Counted from the first letter of the stretch, positions 17,086 to 28,512 are shown. The stretch: DNA of 64,000 nt from Immundisolibacter sp049322795 (GCA_049322795.1 JBMOQH010000008.1:62001-126000), one strand, 5' to 3'. The notes: generated by a model from the sequence alone, not told the origin. Program-made: numbers and translations.

Positions 17086-19653
17086 ATGACCCACACCACC
17101 TTCACGCTCGAAGTCGCGCCGCGCATTCCCGCGCGCTTGCGCCGCCTGGAAGAACTGGCCAGCGATCTGTTCTACAGCTGGGACCGGCGCGTGCGGGCCT
17201 TGTTCGCACGGCTGGACGGCGAGCTATGGCGCGCCTGCGGCCACAACCCGAAGGTGTTCCTGCGGCGCGTGTCGCAGCAGGCGCTCGACGAAGCGGCGCA
17301 GGACCGCGGTTATCTGGAGGAATACAGCCGCGCCCTTTCCGGCTACGACAGCTACCTGCAGGCGCAGGCCAGCCCGCGCGTGACCACGCACCTGGACGTC
17401 AACACCGACCTGGTGGCGTATTTCTGCGCCGAGTACGGTTTGCATGAAAGCCTGCCGATCTACTCCGGCGGTCTCGGCATCCTGGCCGGCGACCACTGCA
17501 AGGCGGCAAGCGATCTGGGCTTGCCGTTCGTGGCGGTGGGCCTGCTGTACCGGCAGGGCTATTTCACGCAGGCCATCGATGGCCACGGCCAGCAACAGGC
17601 GCTGTACCGCCCGAACCAGATCGACGATCTGCCGGTGACGCTGGTGCTGGACGAGGCCGGCTCGGCGATGCGCGTGCAGGTGGAGCTGCCCGGCCGCGTG
17701 GTCGGGCTGCAGATCTGGCGCGCCAAGGTGGGGCACATCGACCTTTACCTGCTCGATTCCGACCTGCCGGAAAACAGCGAATCCGATCGGGCGCTGACCT
17801 ATCAGCTGTACGGCGGCGACCGCGAGTGGCGCATCCAGCAGGAGATCGTGCTGGGTATCGGCGGTGTGCGCGCGCTGCGCGCGCTGGGCCTGGCGCCGAC
17901 CGCCTGGCACATCAACGAGGGTCACGCCACGTTCCAGATCCTGGAGCGCTGCCGCGAGAAGGTGGCGCAGGGCCTGCCGTTTGCCGCGGCGCTGGAATGC
18001 GTGGCCGCGAACACCGTGTTCACCACCCACACGCCGGTGCCGGCCGGGCACGACATCTTCGAGGAGGCGCTGTTCGATCGTTACTTCACCGCCTTTGCGC
18101 CGACGCTGGGCGTCGGCTTGGATGCGCTGCGCGCCTTGGGGTACTCGCCGCAGAACCATGGCAGTTTCAACATGACTGCCGCGGCCCTGCGCGGGTCGCG
18201 CTTCCACAACGGCGTGAGCAAGATTCACGGCGACGTGGCGTCGGTCATGGAGCAGTACATCTGGCCGGACATCCCGCCGGAAGAGAACCCCGTCACGCAC
18301 GTGACCAACGGCGTGCACGCCAGCACCTTCCTGGCGCAGGAATGGAGCAACCTGCTGGACGTCCGCTTCGCCGACTGGCGCGGCTCGCTGACCGACTGCG
18401 AGTGGTGGGAGTGCATCCGCAGCGTGCCGGATCATCGCTTCTGGAGCCTGCGGCAGGAGCTCAAGACGCTGCTGCTGCAGGTGGCGCGGCGGCGGTTGAC
18501 TCTGCAGCACCGGCGGGCGGGCGTGTCGGACGCGCAGCTGCGGCGCATCACCCAATACCTGAACACGGACAACGGCGACGTGCTGGTGCTCGGCTTCGGG
18601 CGTCGCTTCGCCACCTACAAGCGCGCCACGCTGCTGTTCCAGGACCCGGCGCGTCTGGCGCGCCTGCTCGGCGACCCGCAGCGCCCGGTGCTGATCATGT
18701 TCGCCGGCAAGGCGCACCCCAGCGACAAGCCCGGCCAGGAGCTGATCCGCCAGATTCACGAGTTCTCGATGCGGCCGGAGTTCATCGGCCGCATCCTGCT
18801 GCTGGAAAACTACGACCTGAACCTGGCGCGGCGACTGGTGTCGGGAGTCGACGTGTGGCTGAACAACCCCATCTATCCGCTCGAGGCGAGCGGCACCTCC
18901 GGCATGAAGGCCGCCATGAACGGCGTGCTGAACCTGAGCGTGCTCGACGGCTGGTGGGCGGAGGGCTACGACGGCAGCAACGGCTGGGGCATCGTGCCCC
19001 ACGGCGCGGACTTCGACCCCGCCTACCGCGACCACCAGGAGGCGAACGATCTGTATGACCTGCTGGAGCGCCAGGTGGTGCCGCTGTACTTCGAGCGCGA
19101 TGGACACAGCCACTCGCCGCGCTGGGTGGACATGGCCAAGGCGTCGATGGTCACCATCCTGCCGCGCTTCAATGCCGAGCGGCAGGTGCTCGATTACGTC
19201 GAGAAGCTGTACGCCCCGGCTCGCAACCATCGCCGCCGGATCGACGCCGTCGCCGATGGCGCCGCGTCGCTGGCGGCGTGGAAGCGGCGCGTCGGCGAGC
19301 TGTGGACGGGCGTGGGTTTCGCGCCGCCAGCCGCCGATGCAGTCGCCAGCTCCGGTCGGCTGTTGCCCTTTGGTGAGGCGGTCGACGTACAGGTGGTGCT
19401 GCGCCTGAACGGCCTCAAGCCCGAGGACGTGATGGTGGAGTGCCTGCTGGGCGAACCCCAGGACGACGGCAACCTGGTCGTGCGCGAAACGCTGCCGCTC
19501 ACCCCCGAAGGCAGCCTGCCGGGCGGCGAGGTGCGCTACCGCCTGGCCCTGCGCCCACCGCGCACCGGTTTGCAGCAGTATCGAATCCGTGCCTATCCCT
19601 TCCACGAGCTGCTGGCGCACCGCTTCGAACTCGGCTGCATGCGCTGGCTGTGA
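17086..19653 (+). CDS. glgP: Alpha-glucan phosphorylase
   Basis: 855 residues of the short-type phosphorylase family (TIGR02094), which releases glucose-1-phosphate from glycogen or maltodextrin. The PLP-lysine motif EASGTSGMKAAMNG is present with K608; upstream are YSGGLGILAGDH, HINEGHATF and TTHTPVPAGHD, and VLVLGFGRRFATYKRA in the C-terminal half. The N-terminal DUF3417 segment with LASDLFYSWD is complete. ATG 17086 is preferred over a TTG at 17080. No other glycogen gene is nearby. Confidence 0.96.
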   Translation: MTHTTFTLEVAPRIPARLRRLEELASDLFYSWDRRVRALFARLDGELWRACGHNPKVFLRRVSQQALDEAAQDRGYLEEYSRALSGYDSYLQAQASPRVTTHLDVNTDLVAYFCAEYGLHESLPIYSGGLGILAGDHCKAASDLGLPFVAVGLLYRQGYFTQAIDGHGQQQALYRPNQIDDLPVTLVLDEAGSAMRVQVELPGRVVGLQIWRAKVGHIDLYLLDSDLPENSESDRALTYQLYGGDREWRIQQEIVLGIGGVRALRALGLAPTAWHINEGHATFQILERCREKVAQGLPFAAALECVAANTVFTTHTPVPAGHDIFEEALFDRYFTAFAPTLGVGLDALRALGYSPQNHGSFNMTAAALRGSRFHNGVSKIHGDVASVMEQYIWPDIPPEENPVTHVTNGVHASTFLAQEWSNLLDVRFADWRGSLTDCEWWECIRSVPDHRFWSLRQELKTLLLQVARRRLTLQHRRAGVSDAQLRRITQYLNTDNGDVLVLGFGRRFATYKRATLLFQDPARLARLLGDPQRPVLIMFAGKAHPSDKPGQELIRQIHEFSMRPEFIGRILLLENYDLNLARRLVSGVDVWLNNPIYPLEASGTSGMKAAMNGVLNLSVLDGWWAEGYDGSNGWGIVPHGADFDPAYRDHQEANDLYDLLERQVVPLYFERDGHSHSPRWVDMAKASMVTILPRFNAERQVLDYVEKLYAPARNHRRRIDAVADGAASLAAWKRRVGELWTGVGFAPPAADAVASSGRLLPFGEAVDVQVVLRLNGLKPEDVMVECLLGEPQDDGNLVVRETLPLTPEGSLPGGEVRYRLALRPPRTGLQQYRIRAYPFHELLAHRFELGCMRWL

Positions 19654-19790
19654 ACCGGCGCCAGAGCGCTTGGGCGATGCCCGAGTGACGCGTGACACGT
19701 CCGCTCCCGCGCCGGCCGACTAAGGTGCGACTTCCGATCAGCTAGCGTCGCCGCCAGCGGCGCCGGCACGCACGCGGGAGTTGCTTGATC

Positions 19791-22184
19791 GTGCCGATGG
19801 GTGTCACGCGGCTTGCGCTGGCCTACGGCGTCGGGCTCGGTCTCGCGCTGTCGATAGCGGCCTTGCCGTCCACCGGGTGGGCGGTATTTCTGGCCGCGCT
19901 GGCCGTCGCCGGCGCGCTCGTCGGCTGGCTTCGGCGGCAGTTCATCTGGTTTGTGTTGGCTGCGGCCTGCGCGGGCGCCGTGGCCGGGTTGGCCACCATT
20001 CACACGGCGCTGGCCAGGCGCCTGCCGCTGGCGCTCGAGGGGGTGGATGGCGTGGTGACCGGCGTCATCGCCGACCTGCCCCAAACGGACGCGCTGCGCG
20101 CGCGCTTTCGGGTCGAGGTCGAGCAGCTTGCACTGGCTGGCCATCCCGTGCCGGGGCCGCGGCAAATCCTGGTGTCCTGGTATGACGGGCGGCCGACGCT
20201 GCGCGCCGGCGAGCGCTGGCAGTTGCCGGTGCGCCTCAAGGCCCCGCGCGGCTTCGTCAATCCTTCGGGCTTCGACTACGAACGCTGGCTGACCGGCAAC
20301 GGCATCGATGCCACCGGTTACGTGCGCCCGGAAGGCGCGCAACGGCTGCCGGCTTCGGTGATGGACGCACCGGTGCAGCGCCTGCGTCAGGCCATTGCCG
20401 ACCGGCTCGACCGCCATCTCGGGCCGGGCGACGCGGCCGGCGTGGTGCGCGGCCTGGCCATCGGCGTCGGTACCGCCGTGAGCCCGGCGACCTGGCGCAC
20501 GCTGCGCGACACCGGCACCGCGCACCTGCTGGCGATTTCCGGCCTGCACGTGTCCCTGAGTGGACTGTTGGTGTTCGGGCTGACGCTGCGGCTGTGGCCG
20601 TGCCGGCCGGCACTCGCCCGGCGCTGGCCGGCGCCACGCGTGGCGGCCGTGGCGGCGACGCTGGCCGTGTTCGGCTACGCGGCTCTGGCCGGGTTTGCCG
20701 TGCCGGCGCGGCGCACGGCGCTGATGTTCAGCGTGGCGGCGCTGGGCGCGGCGAGTGGCCGCGGTACCTCGCCGGCGCGGCTGCTGGTGCTGGCCGGGTT
20801 CGTGGTGCTGCTGCTCGACCCGCTGGCGCTGCTGGCAAGCGGTTTCTGGCTGTCCTTCGGCGCGGTGGCGATCTTGCTGTGGTTGGCCATGGGGCGGCCG
20901 CGGCACGCCAGACCGCCGCAGGATGCGCCACCCCAAGGTCGTTTGCATCGCGCGTGGCGCGGCGCGCAACGTGCCGCCGGTGGGGCGGTGCGCTTGCAGG
21001 TGGCCGTCGCGCTGGCGCTGACGCCGCTGACGCTGGGTTTTTTCGGTCTGTTGTCGGCCAGCGCGGTGCCCGCCAACCTGCTGGCGGTGCCGCTGCTGGG
21101 CATGGTCGCCGTCCCGCTCACCCTGCTCGGTGTGCTGGCGCTGCCGGTGCCAGCGCTGGCGGCACCGCTGCTGTTCGCAGCGGAACGGGTTTGCGCCGGC
21201 ACGCTCACACTGCTGACCGCGCTGCGCGATGCCCTGCCGCCACTGCTGTGGCCGCCGGTGCCCTGGCCGCTGCTGGCGGCGGCTGCCATCGGCGTGCTGC
21301 TGTTGCTGGCGCCGCGCGGTTTGCCCGGGCGCTGGCTGGGCGTGCTGTGGTGTCTGCCGGCCCTGCTGTACCGGCCGGCCGTGCCCGCCGACGGCGCCTT
21401 TGCCGCGTCGGTGCTGGACGTGGGGCAGGGCCTGTCGGTCGTGGTGCGCACGCATCGGCACGCGCTGGTGTACGACAGCGGCCCGCGTTTCAGTGACCGG
21501 TTCAGCGCCGGCGAAGCGCTCGTCCTGCCGGAGCTGGCCCGGCTTGGTGCGCGGCGCCTGGACCTGCTGCTGCTGTCGCACGGCGACACCGACCACGCGG
21601 GCGCGGCGGCCGACATCGTGGCGGGAATCCGCAGCGAGCGCGTGTTGAGCGGCACGCCGGAACAGATTGCCGGCGTTGGCACGGTCGAACCCTGCCATGA
21701 CGGGGCGGCCTGGACCTGGGACGGCGTGCGTTTCGAGCTGTCCGCGCCGGGCGCCGGACTGCCCGGCGCGGGCGACAACGATCGTTCCTGCGTGCTGCTG
21801 GTGCGGGCGGCCACGGGGGCAAGCCTGCTGCTCACGGGCGATGTGGAGGTGCCGGCGCAGCGGCAGTTGCTGCGCGCCGGCCGGCTTGGAACGGTGGACG
21901 TGCTGCTGGCGCCGCACCACGGCAGCCGTGGCGCCCTGTACCCGCCGCTGATCGCCCAATTGCAGCCGCGCGAGGTGATCTTTTCGGCCGGCTACCGCAG
22001 CCGTTTCGGTCACCCGCATCCAGACGTGACCCGGGCCTACCGGGCGGCCGACGCGCGCCTGTGGAACACCGCGCAGGCCGGTGCCGTGTCGATCGAAGCC
22101 GGCGCGGCGGGGCTGGCATTGGGCGCGGCGCGTACACGTCAGGTGCGCTGGTGGCGGGCCGGGGCCGCGGAGGGTGCGTGGTAG
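19791..22184 (+). CDS. comEC: DNA internalization protein ComEC/Rec2
   Basis: About 797 residues; candidate starts are TTG 19785, GTG 19791 (GGGAG ten nt upstream, used here) and ATG 19797. The N-terminal membrane and DUF4131 regions come first. The Competence domain follows (about 205-480) with GLAIGVGTAVSP and AHLLAISGLHVSLSG. The C-terminal metallo-beta-lactamase-like domain (about 540-760) has VLDVGQGLS, LSHGDTDHAG (H597, D599, D601, H602) and LLAPHHGSRGA. It forms the inner-membrane channel for transforming DNA, and the MBL domain may degrade one strand. It leads the common comEC-exbB-exbD-msbA gene order. Confidence 0.95.
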   Translation: MPMGVTRLALAYGVGLGLALSIAALPSTGWAVFLAALAVAGALVGWLRRQFIWFVLAAACAGAVAGLATIHTALARRLPLALEGVDGVVTGVIADLPQTDALRARFRVEVEQLALAGHPVPGPRQILVSWYDGRPTLRAGERWQLPVRLKAPRGFVNPSGFDYERWLTGNGIDATGYVRPEGAQRLPASVMDAPVQRLRQAIADRLDRHLGPGDAAGVVRGLAIGVGTAVSPATWRTLRDTGTAHLLAISGLHVSLSGLLVFGLTLRLWPCRPALARRWPAPRVAAVAATLAVFGYAALAGFAVPARRTALMFSVAALGAASGRGTSPARLLVLAGFVVLLLDPLALLASGFWLSFGAVAILLWLAMGRPRHARPPQDAPPQGRLHRAWRGAQRAAGGAVRLQVAVALALTPLTLGFFGLLSASAVPANLLAVPLLGMVAVPLTLLGVLALPVPALAAPLLFAAERVCAGTLTLLTALRDALPPLLWPPVPWPLLAAAAIGVLLLLAPRGLPGRWLGVLWCLPALLYRPAVPADGAFAASVLDVGQGLSVVVRTHRHALVYDSGPRFSDRFSAGEALVLPELARLGARRLDLLLLSHGDTDHAGAAADIVAGIRSERVLSGTPEQIAGVGTVEPCHDGAAWTWDGVRFELSAPGAGLPGAGDNDRSCVLLVRAATGASLLLTGDVEVPAQRQLLRAGRLGTVDVLLAPHHGSRGALYPPLIAQLQPREVIFSAGYRSRFGHPHPDVTRAYRAADARLWNTAQAGAVSIEAGAAGLALGAARTRQVRWWRAGAAEGAW

Positions 22185-22251
22185 ACTGCCGGCCCGCCAC
22201 GGGGCGGCAAACGTCCGTGTTGGCAACGCTCAAATCTGGATTTCAGGCACC

Positions 22252-22893
22252 GTGTGGGAACTGCTCAAGGCCGGTGACTGGCCGGTCATTCCGCTGATCC
22301 TGTGTTCCGTGGCGGCGCTCGGCATCGTGCTCGAGCGCGCCTGGTCCCTGCAGCGGCGCCGGGTGCTGCCGCCCGGCCTGCTGCCCGAGGTGCAGGGCTG
22401 GTGCGCGGCCGGCGAAGTGGATGGCGGGCGCATCGATCAGCTGCGTGTGCACTCCCCACTTGGGCGCATCCTGGCGGCGGTGCTGATGCACGGCGGCGAG
22501 GACCGCCAACGCCAGCGCGAGAACGTGGAGGACGCCGGCCGGCATCTGGTGCTGGAACTCGAGCGCTATCTGAACGCGCTCGGCACGCTGGCCACCGTTG
22601 CGCCGCTGATCGGCCTGTTCGGCACCGTGATCGGCATGATCGAGACCTTCAATGCCATCAGCCTGACCGGCGTCGGTGCACCGGAGAAGCTCGCCGGCGG
22701 CATCGCCATCGCCCTGATCAACACCGCGTTCGGGCTGTTCGTGGCCATTCCGAGCTACATCTTTCACCGCTACTACCGCGGCCGGGTGGACGAACTGGTG
22801 GCTGACCTAGAACGCCAGGCGGCGGAATTGGCCGAGTCCCTCGTGCATATGTCGGAACGCCTGCAGCGCGAGCGCACGGTGCGCCGGGCATGA
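22252..22893 (+). CDS. exbB: MotA/TolQ/ExbB proton channel family protein
   Basis: 213 residues from GTG 22252 (VWELLKAGDWPVIPLIL), the usual start for this branch. Three membrane helices: about 12-30, 110-135 and 150-175, with the pore motif LATVAPLIGLFGTVIGMIE. It pairs with ExbD to use the proton gradient to energise an outer-membrane or periplasmic process. This comEC-linked copy precedes msbA in many gammaproteobacteria and need not be the TonB-energising pair. It overlaps exbD by 4 nt. Confidence 0.92.
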   Translation: MWELLKAGDWPVIPLILCSVAALGIVLERAWSLQRRRVLPPGLLPEVQGWCAAGEVDGGRIDQLRVHSPLGRILAAVLMHGGEDRQRQRENVEDAGRHLVLELERYLNALGTLATVAPLIGLFGTVIGMIETFNAISLTGVGAPEKLAGGIAIALINTAFGLFVAIPSYIFHRYYRGRVDELVADLERQAAELAESLVHMSERLQRERTVRRA

Positions 22894-23311
22894 ATTTCCG
22901 CACCCGGCGCCGGCCGGACGACGTCGAGCTGAACTTCGTGCCGCTGATCGACGTGCTGATCGTGCTGCTGATCTTTCTGATGGTGACCACCAGCTTCAAC
23001 CGCCTGAGCGAGCTTCGCGTCGACCTGCCGCAGGCCGCCAGCGACGCCGCACTGCCGGCCGACAACAGCCTCGAGCTGATCATCGCGGCTGACGGGCGGG
23101 GCCAGCTCGGCCCGCAGAGCATCGCGGCGGGCGACATCGCCGGCCTGCTGGCCGCCCTGCGGCGGGCCATGGTCGGCATCGACGATCCCGTGCTGGTGCT
23201 GTCCGTCGATCGCCTGACGCCGCACGAGCGCGTCATCGCCGCCATGCAGGCCGCGCGCGAGGCGGGCATCGAGAACATCACTTTCGCCGTGGAGACGGCA
23301 GACAGCACGCC

Positions 23312-23315
<4 letters not shown>
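22890..23315 (+). CDS. exbD: Biopolymer transport protein ExbD/TolR
   Basis: 141 residues: short cytosolic N terminus (MNFRTRRRPDDVELNF), one membrane helix carrying the functional Asp (VPLIDVLIVLLIFLMVTT, D21), and a periplasmic domain. It overlaps both exbB (ATGA) and msbA (4 nt), so the three genes are one translationally coupled unit. Confidence 0.93.
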
Positions 23316-25078
<1,763 letters not shown>

Positions 25079-25094
25079 CCCTGACCGCGAAGGG

Positions 25095-26315
25095 TTACCG
25101 GCTCGCGTCGATCAAGCCCTGGGTGAAGTCGACCGCATCCAGGTAAAGCCCGGTCAGGTCCACGCCGGCCAGGTCTGCGATGGCGGGATGATCGAAGCGC
25201 CCGTTCTCGTACGCGACCACCGCCTCCAGCAGGCGGCCGAGCCCGCCCTCATGCAGCAGGATGGCGCGCGTTACCGCCTGGCTGAGCGGCAGGTCCGCGA
25301 GCACCTTCGCCAGCGGCTGATCGAGCAGCAGGTCGGCGGTGGAGAACAGCCCCACGGTGAAGGCGGTGTCGGGGTCGAGCTTGCGCGCGCGGGCCAGCTG
25401 CTCGCACAACCGGGCGCGCACCAGCGTGAGCCGCAACAGTTCCAGCGGCGGCGTGTCGCCGTCGTCGAGCAGCAGCAGGCTGGCGATCTGCCGGATCTGG
25501 CGCTGGCCGAGCAGCACCACGGCCTGGCGCAGGGAATCGATCCGCCGCGTCAGGTAGAACGTCGCCGAGTTGATGTAGCGCAGCAGCCGATGACTCAGGC
25601 CCGCGTTGTGGCGGACAAGGTCGTACAGCTCGCGCGTCTCGAGGGTCGGATCCTGCAGGCGGGCCGCCAGCTGCAAGGTGGCGCCGCGCTCGGCCGGGCC
25701 GCGGCTGCCGGAAAGCGTTTTCGGTCGCGCCAGCCAGTAGCCCTGGAAAAGCGTGAAGCCCAGGCTCTGCGTGCGCTCGAACTGCGCCCGCGTTTCCACC
25801 TTTTCCGCCAGCAGCTGCACGCCGAACCGGCGCAACTCTGCGACCTGCCCGGGCAATTGATCGGCGGGAACCGCCGGCAGGTCCACCTTGACGATGTCGG
25901 CGAGTTCCAGCAGCGGGTCGAGCGCCGGCTGATAGACCACATCGTCGAGGGCAATGCGGTATCCGCGCTCGCGCAGGTGGCGCAGCGCCGCCAGCACGTC
26001 CGGCTCCGGCGCCACCGTCTCGAGGACCTCGATCACCACCCGCTGCGGCGGCAGGGACAAGGGCAGTTCCGCCACCAGGCTGGCGGTATCCATGTTCAGG
26101 AACGCGCGCTGCGAGCCGACCAGGCGATCGAGCCCGATCGACATCAGGGCATCCACCATCACCACGCTGGTGGCGTACCGGTCGTCGCGCTGCGCCGCCT
26201 CGGTCTGCCCGCTGTGTCGATACAGCAGCTCGTAGGCGGTGACCTGGCGGTCGCGGTCGAATATTGGCTGGCGGCCGAGAAAGACCTGGCGGGTTACCGA
26301 GGCGGGCTCAGTCAT
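25095..26315 (-). CDS. EAL-HDOD signalling protein with degenerate EAL domain
   Basis: 406 residues from Met at 26315 (MTEPASVTRQVFLGRQPIFD); an alternative ATG at 26339 has no ribosome site. The N-terminal EAL-like domain (about 10-205) has YELLYR in place of the EAL motif and lacks most c-di-GMP-hydrolysing acids, so it is probably not a phosphodiesterase. The HDOD domain (about 205-380) follows with LLRYINSATFYLTRRIDSL. This is the YuxH/CdgJ-type architecture, which affects motility and biofilm formation in other bacteria. An MSHA-type pilus cluster is 13 kb away. Confidence 0.88.
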   Translation of the reverse strand: MTEPASVTRQVFLGRQPIFDRDRQVTAYELLYRHSGQTEAAQRDDRYATSVVMVDALMSIGLDRLVGSQRAFLNMDTASLVAELPLSLPPQRVVIEVLETVAPEPDVLAALRHLRERGYRIALDDVVYQPALDPLLELADIVKVDLPAVPADQLPGQVAELRRFGVQLLAEKVETRAQFERTQSLGFTLFQGYWLARPKTLSGSRGPAERGATLQLAARLQDPTLETRELYDLVRHNAGLSHRLLRYINSATFYLTRRIDSLRQAVVLLGQRQIRQIASLLLLDDGDTPPLELLRLTLVRARLCEQLARARKLDPDTAFTVGLFSTADLLLDQPLAKVLADLPLSQAVTRAILLHEGGLGRLLEAVVAYENGRFDHPAIADLAGVDLTGLYLDAVDFTQGLIDASR

Positions 26316-26358
26316 TCCCGACCCCGCCGTGACCGACATCGGACAGCGCTCGCCTGAC

Positions 26359-26778
26359 TCAATGCAGCACCGTGTCCTCGTCGACGCTGACGGTCGGCGT
26401 TGGCGACGCGTGGTGCAGGATCATGCGCCAGCCGGCCGGCGTGTGCCGGTAGATGTTGGTCGCCACCACCGGCGGCTGCTGGTCGTCGTCGCCGCGCAGC
26501 GCCAGCTGCTCGTGCACCACGTGCATCGCCAGATCGCCGTCGCGGCGCTGCAGCACCGGCACGGTGCTGACGGTCAGGTGCGGGCCGGCCGCGAACATGC
26601 GGCGCCAGGCCGCGAAGATGGCGCGATGGCCGTGCAGCTCGGGCCACATGGGGTGCACGCAGACCAGGTCGGGGCCATCGTCCCAGACCGCCTGCATCAA
26701 TGCCGTGTCGGCCGCCTCCAGCGCCTCATAGAAGGCCGCTTCGGCGTCCGCCGGGGTTTGGAACTCGCGTTGACTCAT
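26359..26778 (-). CDS. SnoaL/NTF2-like (DUF4440) protein
   Basis: 139 residues from Met at 26778. It has the small cone fold of NTF2-like proteins, with blocks AFYEALEAADTALMQAVW, HGHRAIFAAWRRMF and the C-terminal GWRMILHHASP. Members include ketosteroid isomerase-like enzymes and many proteins of unknown activity. Its substrate cannot be predicted. It is divergent from the DszB-like gene with 112 bp between starts. Confidence 0.83.
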   Translation of the reverse strand: MSQREFQTPADAEAAFYEALEAADTALMQAVWDDGPDLVCVHPMWPELHGHRAIFAAWRRMFAAGPHLTVSTVPVLQRRDGDLAMHVVHEQLALRGDDDQQPPVVATNIYRHTPAGWRMILHHASPTPTVSVDEDTVLH

Positions 26779-26890
26779 CGGATCGGGCGCCGCGTGGCGT
26801 TTTCGGGTTGTCGGCCCGGACAGCTGGGGGCTAAAGTGCGGGCATTCAAGCCGTCCGGCCTGAACCGGCGGCCAACGAGGAGGAACGCCC

Positions 26891-27925
26891 ATGCCCCGTA
26901 CCCTATGGTATACGCGCTGCCCGGTCGCCACCGCCTCGGGCATTGCCTTTCAGCGCCAATCCTTCGACGAGGAATTCGACGGCACCGATTTTCGGGTGCG
27001 CAACATCAAGGAACTCGGCCGCGAGAAGGCGGACACGCACTTCGATCACAGCCTCGCCGACTCGTTTCGCGAGGGCGGCGCCATCCCGCCGCTGTGGGCG
27101 CGCACACGGGGCGCCGACACGCTGGCGGTGGGCCTGACCTTCGTCGCAGACTCGCTCGCCACCTTCGTGCGGGCCGACGACCCCGCCACGCGGGTGCAGG
27201 ACCTGGCCGGCCGGCGCTTTGGCCTGCCGGTGCGCCCGTACATCCTGATCGACTTCATGAAGGTGAACGCCCACAAGGGCTTCTACTCCACCCTGCTCGC
27301 CAACGGCATGCAGGAGTCGGACGCCCGCTTCGTCGAGATGACCATCAACGACGACATGCACGGCTCGATCAACGCCGACCTCAAGCAGGGCGACCGGCCG
27401 AGCCTCTACGACGCCGACGTCGACCATCTGCTGCGCGGCGAGGTCGACGTCATCTTCTGCAAGAACGCCGAGGTCGGCCTGATCGAGCGCCGCTACCGGG
27501 GCCGCATCCGCAAGCTCTACGACCTGATGCACGATCAGACCGACCGCGCGCACATGGTCAACGCCAACCCGCGCATCATCACCGTGAGCGCGGGTCTCGC
27601 CCGGGAAGCGCCCGAGGCCGTCGAGCGGTATCTCCAGGTCCTGGTGCGCACCGCCAACTGGGCGGCCGGGCATCCGGCCGAGGCGACCGCCGCGCTGGCG
27701 GCGGAACTCGGCGTGACCGCGGACGACATCCGCAACACCTACGAGCCCGGCTTCCATCAGAAGCTGTGGCCGTCCTTTGGCGCCGAGACGCGGCGCCTGC
27801 TGCAGGTGCAGATCGACTTCATGCAAAGCCACGGCTATCTCGGGCCGGTGGACCTGGAATCCTGGATGCAGCCACGGTTTCTGGAACAGGCCTACCGGCG
27901 CGAGGGCCTGCCGGCGGTGGCCTGA
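26891..27925 (+). CDS. DszB-like sulfinate desulfinase (or related periplasmic-binding-fold protein)
   Basis: 344 residues with no signal peptide, so probably cytoplasmic. It resembles 2-(2'-hydroxyphenyl)benzenesulfinate desulfinase DszB: WYTRCPVATA aligns with the DszB active-site Cys segment, and H50-FDHSLADSF-R60-EGGAIPPL reproduces the DszB His-to-Arg spacing of ten residues and the GGxIPPL block. Other shared blocks are DLAGRRFGLPV, FHQKLWPSF and LESWMQPRFL. The fold is that of NMT1/ABC substrate-binding proteins. GAGGAGG precedes the ATG. dszA and dszC are not nearby, so the true substrate is open: another aryl-sulfinate or a decarboxylation-type reaction. Confidence 0.7.
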   Translation: MPRTLWYTRCPVATASGIAFQRQSFDEEFDGTDFRVRNIKELGREKADTHFDHSLADSFREGGAIPPLWARTRGADTLAVGLTFVADSLATFVRADDPATRVQDLAGRRFGLPVRPYILIDFMKVNAHKGFYSTLLANGMQESDARFVEMTINDDMHGSINADLKQGDRPSLYDADVDHLLRGEVDVIFCKNAEVGLIERRYRGRIRKLYDLMHDQTDRAHMVNANPRIITVSAGLAREAPEAVERYLQVLVRTANWAAGHPAEATAALAAELGVTADDIRNTYEPGFHQKLWPSFGAETRRLLQVQIDFMQSHGYLGPVDLESWMQPRFLEQAYRREGLPAVA

Positions 27926-27987
27926 GCGGGCCACGGGGCGATTTTTCCTGGCGATCCTGGCGTATGCGCCGTCCGCTGGGAGACGAG

Positions 27988-28074
27988 ATGCCGAAACGAC
28001 CGGGCACGGGCGTTTTCGGTATGCCGCGTTGCGACGGGTGTCGCGAACGGCTCGACGAGGGCAACCCGCCCTGA
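27988..28074 (+). CDS. Possible 28-residue CxxC microprotein
   Basis: A very short frame with GGGAG five nt before the ATG. The product includes FGMPRCDGCRERLDEGNPP, with a C-x-x-C pair that could be half a zinc site. It lies in the 200-bp gap between the DszB-like and MAPEG genes. No family is recognised and chance is a real alternative. Confidence 0.2.
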   Translation: MPKRPGTGVFGMPRCDGCRERLDEGNPP

Positions 28075-28127
28075 CAGGAAACGCCGGTCGACCCGGCACT
28101 CCCTGCACAACATCGACGGAGGGGACG

Positions 28128-28496
28128 ATGACGACTGCCTATTGGTGCGTACTGGCGCTGGTGTTTTTCCCGCCCATGCTGGGCGCGATGGCCAAGAGCG
28201 GAGGCTTTGACAACAGCAAGCCGCGCGAAGCCCTGGCCACGGCCACCGGCTGGCGCAAGCGCGCCGACTGGGCGCAGACGAACGCGCTCGAGAACTTCGC
28301 GCCGTTCGCGGCGGCGGTGATCATCGGCCACCAGCTCGGCCTGGCCCAGGGGAGGCTCGACCAGCTCGCGCTGGCCTACGTGGCGCTGCGCGTGCTGCAC
28401 GCAGTGTTTTACCTCGCCGACCAGGCGACGCTGCGCTCGCTGTCCTACGTTGGTGGGCTCGCCTGCATCATCGCCATCTTCGTGATGGCCGCCTGA
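28128..28496 (+). CDS. MAPEG family membrane protein
   Basis: 122 residues with four hydrophobic segments, from an ATG with GGAGGGG just upstream. The MAPEG signature region appears as RKRADWAQTNALENFAPFAA, followed by YVALRVLHAVFYLADQ. Eukaryotic MAPEG members conjugate glutathione or make eicosanoids; bacterial members are mostly uncharacterised, some with glutathione transferase activity. A strong terminator follows. Confidence 0.9.
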   Translation: MTTAYWCVLALVFFPPMLGAMAKSGGFDNSKPREALATATGWRKRADWAQTNALENFAPFAAAVIIGHQLGLAQGRLDQLALAYVALRVLHAVFYLADQATLRSLSYVGGLACIIAIFVMAA

Positions 28497-28512
28497 GCGC
28501 CGAGCCGCGACG

